A stretch of DNA of 64,000 bases from Petaurus breviceps papuanus (lineage: Eukaryota > Chordata > Mammalia > Diprotodontia > Petauridae): positions 10,027,705-10,091,704 of the forward strand of contig JAMXIF010000043.1 in the NCBI GenBank assembly GCA_028583685.1, written 5' to 3'. Made by a program: the position numbers and the translations under genes. The notes under the pieces were generated by a model, which saw nothing but the letters and a program-made list of their open reading frames with translations, made no database searches and was not told where the DNA came from. Shown one piece after another: positions 41,966-54,700 of the stretch (position 1 is the first letter of the stretch; every line of letters starts with the position of its first letter).

Positions 41966-42350
41966 GTTGACTGGTGATGACAGTAGATGACTGGCATCTT
42001 CTATGCCTGAGCAAGCTCTAAACCCTTCACAGAGCCTGCTTCAGCCACCATTGGAACAAATTGTTTTCATCTGCCCATTCCACTGGGAGAAGTTTTTCCA
42101 TAGTTGGGGTAGACATCACCCTAACTCACTGACAGGTTTAAGGCCTGTCAGTTATTCTCAATCTGGTTTAGCTTGTCTACCAAGATGGCTTACTGGGGCA
42201 TGGCTGATGCACATGTCTCAGTCTCTTGGAGCCACAGGTGAGAGTTGGGTGGCAGGTAGACACCAAAGGTGGATAAGGAGCCCTGAAATGGGCTCAGTAT
42301 GCCCTCACATCAGAGGTGCTAGTCCTTCTGAACACCCCCTGGACCCCAGG
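41812..42350 (+). mobile_element. RTE-type LINE 3' region / MAR1-like element
   Basis: Begins like the MAR1-like SINE ('tccttcattttcaaagagga') and continues through an RTE 3' region: 'gcctgagcaagctctaaacc', 'tttaaggcctgtcagttatt', 'cttggagccacaggtgagag', 'ggagccctgaaatgggctca'. Frames of 66 and 123 codons here are chance frames in it. Confidence 0.75.
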
Positions 42351-42605
42351 GCAGCTAGGTCATACAGTAAATAAAGTGCTGGGCCTGCAATCAGGGAAAT
42401 TCCTCTTCCTGAGTACCAATCTAGCCTCAGACATTTTCTAGCTGTGTGACTCTGGGCAAGTCACTTAACCCTGTCTGCCTTAGTTACCTCATCTGTAAAA
42501 TTAACCGAAGAAGGAAATAGCAAACCACTCCAGCATTTTTGCTAAGAAAGCTCCAAATGGGCTCACAAAGTGTCAAACAACTGAAAAGAGAGAACTGAAC
42601 AACTG
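42351..42605 (+). mobile_element. Long tRNA-headed SINE (MON1-like)
   Basis: 'agggcagctaggtcatacag', 'ctggcaagtcacttaaccc' type block, 'tacctcatctgtaaaattaa', 'aaatagcaaaccactccagc'. Follows the RTE piece directly. Confidence 0.85.
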
Positions 42606-43439
42606 TTTGTTCACTAATGTGTATTTAGAGGTCGAATTGAATTGAATGCTAAAATTCTTTGATTAATTTATCCTGGAAACCCAGAGAGTAAGGCTGATTT
42701 TCAGATTCTCATTTGATAATTCTTGAGCAGCCTCATGGGAAGGAATGGGGTAATTGAGGGACAGGTGGATGTTGGAATGTTGCACAACAATGCAGGTAAT
42801 GCACTGCCCTTTGATGTAGTACAACTCACAAAACCAGCAAAATATAAAGATTCCCATGCTGCTTTTCTCTTCCCTGCTTTGCTAAGTGCACAATGAAATT
42901 GATTCTCTGTGTGAACTCTTATGAAAATACATGTTTTCCCCCTTTTTGTGCTTTAAGGACAAAAGAAGAATGACTTCTCCTTGACTATAGCCTTGTAAAA
43001 GATATACTTGTCCCAATTACATAGCCCCAAAATTCTGTTGTACCCTATACCTCTTTGGATCAATCCATTCCCTCATAATAAGAATAGAGTAGGGCAACTT
43101 TCTTTCTCCTTCTAACAATCCTGAACCAAAGCCTCTAGACCATATAGCCACCTTCTTTGTGTCCATGTGTCTGAAAAGAATCAGGCTCAGAGAAATGTTA
43201 TAATAAAAGCAAAGTGGAAGGAAGCTGGAGGGAACAATAAGAGTGTCTCTTCAAAATGAGTTTTGTAAATGCCAAAACCTACCCCACCATTTTATCATCT
43301 CCAGACTATCTGATTAAATCCTGTTGTCTGTAAATCGCTGCAAACAAGCTATAGATTTATATATCATTTATCTATATATTATTTATAATATCATTTATAT
43401 TATGACCTATACCTGATAAAAATTTTGTTAATTAGAATA
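42606..43439. other. Unassigned sequence
   Basis: Nothing recognised. Confidence 0.4.
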
Positions 43440-43910
43440 GCCTTCTCCTGCATATTCTTTCATCCCTTCTATTCCCTAGGACTAGCTTAAATCCTACCTA
43501 ATTCTGCCCATTCTTCAAGGTCTAGTTTAAATTCTACTTCCTCCTAGAACCCTTGTCCTTGTTTGCTGTCTCCTTTAAATGTCTACAGTATACACTCTCT
43601 GTACCTTCTCTCTCACTTAGCATATGATAACATGGGCTATACATATACACACAAACGTGTATGTGTATATATCCCATGCACACCAGAATGCATGGAATAT
43701 ATACATATTTAACATACATGTGTATGTATGTGCACATATATACACACAAGTGTAATGTCCATAGCCACCTCTCTCTTTGTCTAACTAAAGTATAAGCTTT
43801 GTAAGGGTGGGGGCTAAGTAAATCTTGTCTTCATTTCTTTGTATGCTGTGAAACACCTAGCACTAGCTGAAAACATAGTAGGTATTACCAATTATTTGCT
43901 GATTGATACA
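43440..43910 (+). repeat. L2 LINE 3' region with internal microsatellite
   Basis: 'attcttcaaggtctagttta', 'aagtataagctttgtaaggg', 'aaaacatagtaggtattacc'. An ATAC/GTGT-rich quasi-palindromic repeat (about 43638-43750) sits inside. Confidence 0.75.
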
Positions 43911-44159
43911 TACAGAGAAAGTGAGGTAATGTTAATGCCCAGTTGTTTCAACAATTAGCCATGTCCTTACTGACCAAGAGGATCATGGAAGTCTTCATGG
44001 AGTAGGTGATAGATGCAATAGTATTCTGAGAAAATATTCACTTTCTTCTTGAACCTATTTACATATTCAACTATTGGTTACAAATGACTAAAATAATTAC
44101 TGTCAGCATTCAATTACCCATTCTAATTAGGAGATTAACCAAATTGGTCTATTCACTGT
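43911..44159. other. Unassigned sequence
   Basis: Nothing recognised. Confidence 0.4.
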
Positions 44160-44825
44160 CCCATGACCATGCATCATGATTTCCTAGCTCTATGCCTTTG
44201 CTCCCAGATTTCCTCTACTTCTATTATTATGCTTAGACTTTTTTTTTCCATCTTAATGCTATCAGCCTTTAATGCTCTGCTCAAGGCCTATCTCTTTCAT
44301 GTAGCCCTCCCAGTAAATAATTTCTGCCTTTCTCTGTAAGATAGCATGCACAGACTATACCACTCTCTCAGAAATTAATCCTGTGCTGTCTTGGGGTAGG
44401 ATTTCTATTGCTATATTACATTGTCTTTAAATCTAGACAACATGGTATACTACATAGAAAGCTGGTCTTAGATGCAAGGAGTCATGGGTTTAAGTTTTGC
44501 TTCTGACACACAGAGGCTGTGTGACCATAGGCAAATCACTTAAACTTCCAGTGCTCTAGGTAACTCTGTAAGATTATAAATTGTTAAGAAGATATCAACC
44601 TCCCCTTGTAGAGGAATTTTCCTCACCATGGAATTTTTTATTTCAATGGTCTAGTCTAATACTCAATGGCTCCAATCTTATGTTAATGATTTAACTTTTC
44701 ATTTGGTTGTGTCTTATCTTTCCAACTAAATTTTAAATCTCTGCAGGGAACCAATATTATCTAATATTTTTATTTCATTTTCTACATTCAGGATCTGGGT
44801 GCATACTTAATGTTCATGAAGAAAA
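44160..44825 (+). repeat. L2 LINE 3' region split by MIR
   Basis: 'ttaatgctctgctcaaggcc', 'ctccagtaaataatttctgc' type words, interrupted by a MIR-like SINE (about 44438-44590: 'agtcatgggtttaagttttg', 'gtgaccataggcaaatcact'), then 'gcagggaaccaatattatct' and 'gtgcatacttaatgttcatg'. Confidence 0.65.
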
Positions 44826-45199
44826 TTGATTGGTTGATTAGCAGTGAGGATAGTAAAGAAAATTTGCATTTGATTTTACAACTACTTTTTTTTTTTCCCA
44901 GTGTATACTCGTTAAACAACAGGGGATGTCCTCCTAGGGACTTAAAATCATCAACTGAAGAAGTCATCCCAAGATTCAGAGATTCAGATACTACTGAATA
45001 AGTCTTTAAGGATTGTCTGTATGTCAGGTGCTCTCTCTCTGCCTCTATTAGTGTCTCTCTTTATGTCTCTTCATTTCTCTGTGTGTGTACACATATATAT
45101 TTATACATGTTAGCTGTATACATATAATAACATACACATACACACAAATCAATAGTTACCTTTAAATCCATTTTTTTCCAATATTCAATGGCTTCCCAT
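44826..45199. other. Unassigned; CT/GT-rich patch
   Basis: Low-complexity pyrimidine-rich and ATAC-rich patch at 45030-45150; otherwise nothing recognised. Confidence 0.4.
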
Positions 45200-45440
45200 G
45201 GCAAAACAGCTTAGCACATAAGCACATAGCTTGCTGAATTTGTGAGCTAGAAGAACCGGGATCAGAAATCATCGCTAACATTTTTTCATCTTTATGACCC
45301 TGAACAAATTCTTCATATTTGTCAGCCTCCATTTTCTCATTTGTAAAACAAGGTAATAAATAATACCTTTAGTACATAACTTGAAGAATTGATATAAAGC
45401 TAGAATAAGACAAAAGGTATAAATTTAATATGCAAACTTT
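45200..45440 (+). repeat. MIR SINE
   Basis: 'gaccctgaacaaattcttca', 'cctccattttctcatttgta', 'aaacaaggtaataaataata'. Confidence 0.65.
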
Positions 45441-45559
45441 TAACGTCCTATGTAAATTAACTATGATAATTATTGTGCTGTGAACAAAGTTCAATATCAT
45501 AATAAGGAATTCAAATTTAACAAGTATCCAGCCCCCATCTCTTTTCCACACTTATATTT

Positions 45560-45850
45560 CACTATATTACCTCACCAATTTGGGCTATTCTCTCTTCCCA
45601 AAATATACACCCTGATCTAATACTTCTTGCCTTTGATTATGTATTTCCTAATGCTTGGAATCCAGTGTCTCTACTTAGTTGCTACTTTTTCTGTGAATAT
45701 TTCCCTGGATCTTCCAAAAAAAGGTTCTTCCTCTCAACTCTGGTAGAATTTCTTGATGTCTCTCTTTGTTTTTTCTCACTGACCACCTGGAATGACCATT
45801 ATTTCTATACACATCTCATCCTCCCCCCATTTTAGAGCCTGGAATTCTCA
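45560..45850 (+). repeat. L2 LINE fragment
   Basis: 'cttggaatccagtgtctcta', 'ctggtagaatttcttgatgt', followed by an L2-like end. Confidence 0.55.
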
Positions 45851-46019
45851 GTACCAGTAAGGTTATAAACAGAAGAGTTGGTATCTGTACCCAAGGTCTT
45901 TAGAATGTTACATCAGCAAGTACTCTTTCTGGTTTACCAAGTTTCCTCAGTTTGGCTGTAGTAGAGGGTTTATGCATTCATAATTATGATTCATTTAATT
46001 GAATTTTATGTAAGGATTA

Positions 46020-46690
46020 CTCAGTCAACAAGCATTTATTAATCATTCTGTTCCAGGCACTGGATATACAAAAAAAGGCAAAAACAGATCTTACACTTAA
46101 GAAATACCCATTCAAATTGTGGAAACAAAATATAAACAACTAGTTATAGGCAATATACATATCCCCTCAAATAGGACAACTCTAGCAGCTTGGGGAATGG
46201 GGAAATACTTCCAGCAGAAACTAGGACTTGAGTCTTGAAGGAAGCCCAGGGAAGGCAGAAAGAACATTCTGGGCATGGGAGGCACTGAGATGGGAGGGAG
46301 ATGAGTCACTATGATCTATCTCATAAGAACACGTGGAGGGGAGAATAGTATGAAAATACTGGAAATCTAGAAAGGAGCCTGGTTACAATAGTTGTAAATG
46401 AAAACATAGGAGTTTATATTTGATCCTGAAGGCATAGGGAGCCAGTGAAGCTCATTGAAGGGAGGAACAAGAGGTGGCATGGTCTCACTTACATGTCAGA
46501 AAAATCAACTTGGCAGCTGAATAAAAGAAGGATTGGAGTAAGTGAGGGGAGATGAGAAAGAGAGACCAGTTAGATGATTGCAATGGCTCACATGAGAAGT
46601 AATAAGGGCCTGCCCTAGGTGGGAGCCTCTGTGAATGGAGAGAAGGGAACAGAAGCAGAAGGTATAACAACAATGGTCGATGTGGAGTAT
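46020..46690 (-). repeat. Long L2 LINE fragment
   Basis: 'tcaacaagcatttattaatc', 'gtcttgaaggaagcccaggg', 'aacattctgggcatgggagg', 'gagtttatatttgatcctga', 'atcaacttggcagctgaata': full antisense L2 order over about 670 bp. Confidence 0.88.
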
Positions 46691-47084
46691 GTGAAATTAG
46701 GGGGAGAAAAAGGTGCCAAGTTAGATGGGAATCAGATAGTAAGTGATCAATATTGCTAAATTTATAATTGTAGGTGTAAACGCCTTTGATATTTCCACAT
46801 TTGTAAACATGGTGCTTGGATAACACCCCCAGCACTTTATTAAATCCCATCCCTTCCACTTACCACCTGCATGTCTTTGGGGAAGTCTTTTGGCTTCTCT
46901 GGGCTTCAGTTTTTTTCATCTGTAAAATTAAGGTTTTGGATTAGATAGCCTCCAAGTTCCCTTCTACTTTATGATCTAATGGAATTTTTGTTGAAATTAA
47001 TTGAATCCAAATTGTCCACCTTTGTGTTCATTCTGTATCTGAGACAAATGCTCTCCTTCCCTCCTCCTTAACCAAAGCAGTTAG
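46691..47084 (+). repeat. Unassigned piece then MIR-like SINE
   Basis: 46830-46985 is MIR-like: 'cttctctgggcttcagtttt', 'catctgtaaaattaaggttt', 'cttctactttatgatctaat'. Confidence 0.6.
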
Positions 47085-47345
47085 TGGCCACAAAGGATAA
47101 AACGCTGGACCTGGAGTCAAGAAGACCTGAGTTCAGATTTGCTAGTTGTATGGCTCTCAGAAAATCACTTAACCTCTCTGTACTTCATTTCCTTATATGT
47201 AAAGTGGTAATGATAATGGCACCTACCTCCCACAGTTGTTGTGAGGGAGGTAGGTGCCATTGAGGTGCCAAATGAGATAATATATGTAAAACTCTTAACA
47301 TAGTGCCTGGCACATAGTAGGTGCTTAATGAATATTTACTTCCTC
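47085..47345 (+). repeat. MIR SINE with an inverted internal insertion
   Basis: 'cctggagtcaagaagacctg', 'aacctctctgtacttcattt', 'cctggcacatagtaggtgct' give the MIR order. 47246-47261 is the exact reverse complement of 47215-47230; see findings. Confidence 0.85.
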
Positions 47346-47419
47346 CCTACTTCTTATTATGCCTTATATAAGATACAAAAAAAAATGAATTAAATTATCA
47401 CCATTTAGGATGCTAAGAA

Positions 47420-47915
47420 GACCATCCCTCTTCATTCTTGGGTTCTCAGAATGTCCAAAGCTGAACTTACCATGTCATTCCATGGGTCTAACTTCCTCAA
47501 GTCTCTCCCCATTCTAATATGTGCATGTCCACCACCCACCATTCAGCAAACTCCAGTGGCTTCCTATCACCTCCAGGTTCAAAGACACAATCTTCTGCTT
47601 GATATTCAAAAGCCTTTAATATTCTGGTCTCTTCTGCATTTCCAGTCTCCTGATACCTCACCTTATACTTCATCACTTCTCAGTCTTCCTTCATGTCACA
47701 GCTAAAATGCCATCTTTGTAGAAAGCCTTTCCCAACTTGTCTTAATCCTAGTTGTCTTTTCTTCAATTATTTCCAATTTCTCCTTTACATAGCTTGTTTT
47801 CTCCTCAATTAGATTGTAAGTTACTTGAGGGCAGGGACCTCTTTTTATAGCCCCATCACTTAGGACAGTGCTTGACACATAGAAGGAGTTTAATGAATCT
47901 GATTGATTGATTTTA
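47420..47915 (+). repeat. L2 LINE 3' region
   Basis: 'ctccagtggcttcctatcac', 'tcacagctaaaatgccatct', 'agaaagcctttcccaacttg', 'tgtaagttacttgagggcag', 'cttgacacatagaaggagtt': the L2 3' end in order. Confidence 0.88.
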
Positions 47916-47929
47916 AATCAAAGTCAAGT

Positions 47930-48070
47930 CCATTTAACAAGCATTTATTAAGATTCTACTATATTTGTAAAACACTATCCTAGGCACTAAGGACACCAAG
48001 ATAAAAACAAGACAGTCTCTATCCTCAAGGAGTTTGTTCTCAGTTGAGCTCTACAGTAGAAGGCATATAC
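47930..48070 (-). repeat. L2 LINE 3' end
   Basis: 'aacaagcatttattaagatt', 'actatcctaggcactaagga', 'tctctatcctcaaggagttt'. Converges with the preceding L2, tail to tail. Confidence 0.85.
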
Positions 48071-48639
48071 ATCCATGATAATTATTCCCTTAAATAAAAT
48101 TGTTTATATGGGATTCAGAGTAGGAGTTTTAGAGGATATAACGGAAACGTTGGTCAGAAGAGGAAAATATCTGAGAATGTTTAGGCTTATGGTAAATGGG
48201 AACAACTATCCAGAATACATAATGGGAAAGAAGAGATTTTTCTCTTGGGAGACCTGAATCCTAGGCATTAGGGGAACAGAAAGTATAAATCTGCTAGCTC
48301 CCCCACAATATTGAAGAAGTAGCACCTTATTAGGGATCCCCACCATCCAGGATCCTGATGAAAATCAGGCTTCATGTGAATATTCTTGCTCCAATTCTAG
48401 TAAGAGTTGGTGAGGAGAATGAAGGTGGTAGGGCATTAGTGCAGTCTCTGGACATGGATCAGGAAATAGGTGGATTAGATATAGCTTATTCATTCATTTC
48501 TTTGTGATGAACTCACAGCGACACTGCCAGGCATCAGCTTTTCTCAGTCTTGCGTAGCATGTATGTTTCTGAGTTTTTAAAAAAGGAATAGTAGTTTTAA
48601 TTTATCAGATGCTTATAATCTGAATTAAAATTATTCCAA
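48071..48639. other. Unassigned sequence
   Basis: Nothing recognised; 60-codon plus frame at 48075-48257 has no recognisable content. Confidence 0.4.
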
Positions 48640-48910
48640 ACTTTTCATATTGAAGGCATAAAGGTGGCACAGTAGATAGAGCCTTGAACCTGAAGTCAGG
48701 ATGAACTAATTCCAAATCTTGCCTTAGATATTTACCAACTTTGTGACCTTGGGCAAGTCACTTAACTTCTGTTTTCCTCAGTTTCCTTATTTCTAAAATG
48801 GAGATAATGATAGTACCTACCACCAGGGTTATGGTGAGGATAAAGAGAAATAACATTTATAAAGTGCTTTACAAACCTTAAATTGTTACATTATCATCAT
48901 CATCATCATT
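48640..48910 (+). repeat. tRNA-headed SINE/MIR
   Basis: 'aggtggcacagtagatagag', 'gacctgaagtcagg' type head, 'cctcagtttccttatttcta', 'aaagtgctttacaaacctta', ending in (ATC)n. Confidence 0.8.
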
Positions 48911-49205
48911 GTTAATTATTACTACTAGTAGTAACAGTTGTGGTAGTAGTAATATCACCATTGTTATTAAATGTACCCTCCTTCTTTGACCCGGTACTCT
49001 GAATCTTTTTTTTATAACATAGAAATGAATTTCTCATTTGAATATTTTAAAGGGCAAGGTAGATCCCAAGATGGTAGAGTATAGGCAGGGACTTACCTGA
49101 GTTCTCCCAAATATCCCTCAAAACAACTTTAAAATAATGCTTCAAATTGAATTGTGGAGGGGCAAAACCAATATAAGGTTGGGGTGAAATAATTTTCCAG
49201 GCCAT

Positions 49206-49741
49206 TGTAATGGGAATGCAAATTTGGAAGATCTTCCCTGCCCCTAGGCTAAAGTGCACCTGAAGCCTGGGGTGGGAGGCTTGTTTTTCAGTAGATAATT
49301 CTTGATTGGCCAGTGAGTCAATAAGGTTGTTACATTCTCTGAGCCAGGAGAAGGCTATATAAGCCCTGATGTGTAGCTCTGTTTTGGGGGTTCACTTTGA
49401 GAAGTTTTCTGTGATTTGATCTGTATTCTGGGAAGCCGTTGTCCAGGGCCCCCCCGGCTTTGAAAAACCCAGATGTTGAAAGCCAGATGTTGTTTGGTAT
49501 GGATGTAATGGTTGGACAGTTTGGAAACTGTCTATTTGATCTGTTTCTGTCTTGATAATTCTGTCTGTATGTTCTGAAGTTCGGGGTGCTGCTCTTTTTC
49601 CCCTGAACTAGGTAAATGATATACATCTGACTGATTAAAGTAAGCTTGTTAACCCATTTTGAGTTGCTTTCCTTTATCAAAGCAGATCCAAGAACCTGTG
49701 TGAGCAGCCACCCTAGGGACGCCAGGGTGCTTGCTGCTACA
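49206..49741 (+). mobile_element. Solo LTR (ERV fossil), perfect 5-bp target duplication
   Basis: 536 bp beginning TGTAATGGG and ending GCTGCTACA, flanked by 'gccat' at 49201-49205 and 49742-49746. U3 contains a TATA box 'ctatataag' near 49355 and an 'attaaa' signal near 49633. L1 5' UTR sequence resumes on the far side. Class not assigned; a 5-bp duplication is common in ERV3/ERVL and some others. No internal region remains. Confidence 0.88.
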
Positions 49742-51608
49742 GCCATGACACTTTAGGTGATCAGAAGGAAAGGTCTATCTCAGAAGGTGGTGGTCAGACT
49801 TGGAGCAAACCCTGCCAGGGTATGAATAGCAGGCCTTGGAGTCACTTCATTGGTGGTGGTAGCAGCTTTGGGAACACTCAGCCCACAGATGGTAAAGGAG
49901 TTGAATGACTGGTCAGAAATAGATTACAGGGGCACTTGGGGGAAAGACTCTGTCTAATTGCCCCTATATAGTTCTAGGTCACAGTTTCAAAATTTAGAGG
50001 AGTATTAGCTCACTAGGACTTGCATCTGCAGGTGTGCAGGTTCCAGGTGAAGAGTGCTTGTGGTCACTCACAGACCAAAGCACAGGCAAGGGAGAACAAC
50101 GATCACAACTCTCCTTAGATCATACTTCCTTGGAAGAACCAAAAAAACTAAAAACTCCAAGAGCTAGCTCTGAAAATAGAAGCAAGAAAGCCCTGAAGCT
50201 TGGGACGATGCCACCTTGACCCTAGGAGCAAAGTTTAACTTTATAATAAAGTTTTAATTCAATAAATAGATTGTAAAAAACGAGAAAACAACAAAAGAAG
50301 AACCTGGCCATAGAAAGTTACTATGGTGACGGAGAAGATCAAGACATGAACTCAGAAGAAGACAACAAAGTCAAAAAAACTACATGCCAGTTTTCAAAGA
50401 AAAAATGTAAATTGGTTAGAACCCTAAAAAAAAAATTCAGAAAGAACTAAAAAAAAAAAAGATTTAAAAAATTAAATAACGGAGGTAGAGGAAAAGGTGG
50501 GAAAAGAAATGAAAGTGATACAAGAAAAGTAAGAAAATAAAGTCAATAACTTGGTGAAGAAGACACAAAAAATGCTAAATAATAATCTACAAAACAAACA
50601 AACCCAGAATTAGCCAAATGGTAAAAGAAACACAAAAATGCACTGAGGTGAAGAACTTCTTAAAAAGCAGTATTGATAAAATGAAAGAAGAGATACAAAA
50701 AATAATTGAAGAAGATTACTTAGAAAAGTAGAATTGGCAAAATGTATATAGAACTCACTAAAGAAAATAATTCCTTAAAATTAGAATTGGGAAAATGTAA
50801 TCTAATGACACCATGAGACATCAATAAAAATAATAAAACAAAGTCAAAAGGATGAAAAAAAAAGAAAATGTGAAATATTTCATTGGAAAAATCAAACCTG
50901 GAAATAGATTGAGGAGAGATAACTAAAAATTATTGGACTACCTGAAAACTATGATTTTTTAAAAAAATAACCTAGACATTATATTTCAATAGATTGTCAA
51001 AGAAAACTGACCTCTCATTTTAGAGCCAGACAGTAAAATAGAAATTGAAAGACCCAACTTCTTACTTCCTGAAAGAGATCCCCAAATGAAAACTCCTGGG
51101 AATATTATAGCCAAATTCCAAAGCTCTACATCATGGAGACTATATTTAAAGCATCCAGAAAGAAACAATTCAAATACTGTGGAACCACAGTTGGGATAAC
51201 ACAAGATTTGGCAGCTTCTACACTAAAAGTTCAAAGGACTTGAAATGTGATATACTGGAAGGCAAAAGTATGAGAATCAAAAATAACTTTCCCAGAAAAA
51301 CTGAACATAATCCTCAAGGATTAAAAAAAAAATGGATAATCATTGAAATAGAGGACTTTCAAGGATTGCTGACTGAAAAAAAATCAGAACTAAATCAAAA
51401 GTTTTACTTTCAAATATAGGACTCAAAAGAAGCATGAAGGGTAAACCATGAGTGATTTAATAAGATTGAACTGTTTATATTTCTACATAAGAAGATAATA
51501 CTTGTAACTTCTAAGAACTTCATCATTATTAAGACAGTTAGAAGAATGTACATAGATGGAGGGAATAGATGGTGAATTGATTGTGGGATAATATAAAAAA
51601 AATTAAGG

Positions 51609-51752
51609 GGGAATCCAGGTAGCACAGCAAGTAAGAGCACCGGCCCCAGTGTTGGGATGACCTGGGATCGAATCTGGGCTCAGACACTTAGCACCCACCC
51701 AGAAACACCTGGCCGTGTAACCTTGAGCAAGTTACTTAACCCCAATTGCTTT
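51609..51752 (+). mobile_element. Variant tRNA-headed SINE in L1 spacer
   Basis: 'caggtagcacagcaagtaag', 'gggatcgaatctgggctcag', 'cacccacccagaaacacctg', 'gccgtgtaaccttgagcaag'. Perfect 14-bp duplication 'aaaaaaaattaagg' (51595-51608, 51753-51766). Confidence 0.93.
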
Positions 51753-54700
51753 AAAAAAAATTAAGGAGTGAGAAAGAGGAATGCACTGGGAGAAGAAAGA
51801 AGGGGGAGGTAGGATGGGGGTAAATTATCTCACATAAAAGAGATGTGAAAAGAAGAGCTTTCAAATTGGAGGGGAAAATGGAAGGGTGGTAGGTAACACT
51901 TGAATCTTACTCTTCTAAGGATTAGCTTAAATTAGGAATAACACACATACTCAGTGGGGTATAGAAATTTTTCTTCCCCTACAGGGAGTTAGGAAGGGAA
52001 AGGAATAAAAGAAAGGAGTGATAGAAGGGCTGGTAGATTGGGGGAAGTGGTGGTCAGAAGCAACACAAACTTTTGAGCATGGACAGACTAAAAGGAGAAA
52101 GAGAGAAGGATGAATGGGGTGGTGGTGGTGGTGGAATAGGATGGAGGAAAACAACATAGTAATCATTACTATGAAAAAACTCACTCATAAAATGGAAGTG
52201 GATAGTAAAGTGGATTAAAAACAGAATCTGACAATATATTGTTAACAAGAAACACACTTGAAATAGAGAGATGCACACCGAGCAAAAATAAGGGAATTGA
52301 ATAGACCCTATTATGCTTTAGCAGATATAAATAAAAATAAACAAATAAATTAGATGTAGCAACCATGATCTCAAAGCAAAAGCACAGATAGATCTAATTA
52401 AAAGAGATAATCAGGGAAACTATGTTTTGCTAAAAGGCACTATTGACAATGATGTAATAATAGTACTAAACATATATGCACCATGGTATAACATCCAAAT
52501 TCTTAATGTAATGGTTAAATTATTTACAGGAAGAAATAGTAAAACAGTACTAGTGGGGGACCTCAGTTTTCCTGTCTCAGAACTACATAAATCTAACAAA
52601 AAAATATGAAAGAAGTTAAAGAGATGAATAGAATTTTAGAAAAATTAGTTATGATATACCTCTTGATAAATGTGAATGGGAATAGAAAGGAATATACTTT
52701 TTTTTCAGTGGTATATGTCACACAAAAAAGACTATATATTAGGGCCTAACAGCTTCACAACCAAGTGCAGAAAAACATATTAAACACATCCTTTTCAAAT
52801 CATAATGCAAACCAAAATTACATTTAATAAAGTACTGTGGAAGCACAGAATAAAAACTAATTGGAAATTAGGTAATCTGATACTAGAGAATGGGTGGGTC
52901 AGAGAAGAAATCATAGAAACCATCAATAATTTCATTAAAGAGAGTGACAAAAATGAGACAACATACCACCATTTATGGGATGCGGCCAAAGCAGTAGATA
53001 GGGAAAAATTTATGTCTCTAAACACTTGAATCAACAAAATAGAGAAAGAGCATATCAATGAATTGGTCATCAACTGGAAAAAAAAAAAAACTTATAAAAA
53101 TAACAAATTAAAAATCACCATTTAGGTATCAGTTTAGAAATCTTGAAAAATCAAAGGAGAGATTGATAAAATTGAAATTAAGAAAACCATTGAACAGATA
53201 AATACAACTAAATGCTGGTTTTATGAAAAAAATAGGAAAACTTGTTTAATTTGGTTTTCAAAAGAAGAGGAAAACCAAATTACCAGTATAAAAAATGAAA
53301 AGGGTGAATCACCACCAATGAAGATGAAATTAAAACAATATTTCAGAGCTACTTTGGCCAATTATATGCTCCCAAAATATGAAAATCTAAGTGAAACAGA
53401 TAAATATTTATAAAAATATAAATTTCTTAGAAGAGGAAATATAATACCTAATTAGCCCTATCTTAGAAAATGAAATTGAACAAGCCATCAGTGCACTCCT
53501 TAAAAAAAAAAGATTGCTAGGACCAGAAGAATTCACAAGTGAATTCAACTAAACATTTAAAGAACAATTAATTCCAATACTATGTAAATATGTGGAAATA
53601 TAGACAAAGAAGGAGCCTACCATTTTTTATGACACAAATATGTGCTGAGAAGGAAATATACTATATGTCAATTTCCCTAATAAATATAGATGCAAAAATT
53701 TTCAATAAAATACTAGTGAGAAGATTACAGCAACATATAAAAAAGATTATACACTATGACCAGGTGGGATTTATTCCAGAAATGCAGAGCTGGTTCAATA
53801 TTAGGAAAACTACCAATATAATCGACCATGTCAAAACCACAACAAAACAAAATCATATGATTATCTCAATAGATGCAGAAAAACCTTTGGACAAAATCCA
53901 GTACTTATTCCTATTGGGGGAAAAAACAACAACCTTGAAAACTTAAGAATAAATGAAGATTTCCTTAAAATGACAAGTGGTATCTATCTAAAACCATCAG
54001 CAAACATTATCTGTAATGGGGCAAACTAAGAAAAGGAAAGGAAATTAAAGGAATTAGAATAGGCAATGAGAAAACAAGACTATCACTCTTTGCAGATGAA
54101 AATCAACCTAGAGAATCAACTAAAAAAACTTCTTGAAATAACTAACAACTTCATAAAAATCACAGGATAAAAAAATAAACCCAGAGAAATCCTCAGATTT
54201 CTGCATATTACCAACAAAGTAGAGGAACAAGAGATAGAAAGAGAAATTCCATTTAAAATAACTGTATAATATAAATTACTTGGGAGTTTACCTGCCAAAA
54301 CAAACTCATGAACTATATGAACATCATTACAAAACAGTTTTAACATAGATAAAGTCAGATCTAAACAGTTCAGGAAATATTAATTGCTCATCTGTAAGTT
54401 GAGTCGCTATAATAAAAATGACAGTTTTATCTAAATTATATTACTTATTCAGTGCTATATCAATCAAACTACACAAAATTATTTTATGGAACTATAAAAA
54501 ATAATAACATTTTATCTAGAAGAACAAAAGGTCAAGAATATCAATGGAATCAATGAAAAAAAATGTGAAAGAAAGTGGCCTAGCAATACTACATCTGAAA
54601 TTATTTTACAAACTAGTAATCCTCAAAACAGTATGGTACTGGCTAAGAAATAGAGGGGTGGATCACTGGAATAGATTAAATGACAAGTGGTATCTATACA

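Noticed and set aside
42003-42374. 123-codon plus frame as a gene
   Set aside because: Lies entirely in an RTE 3' region and the head of the next SINE.
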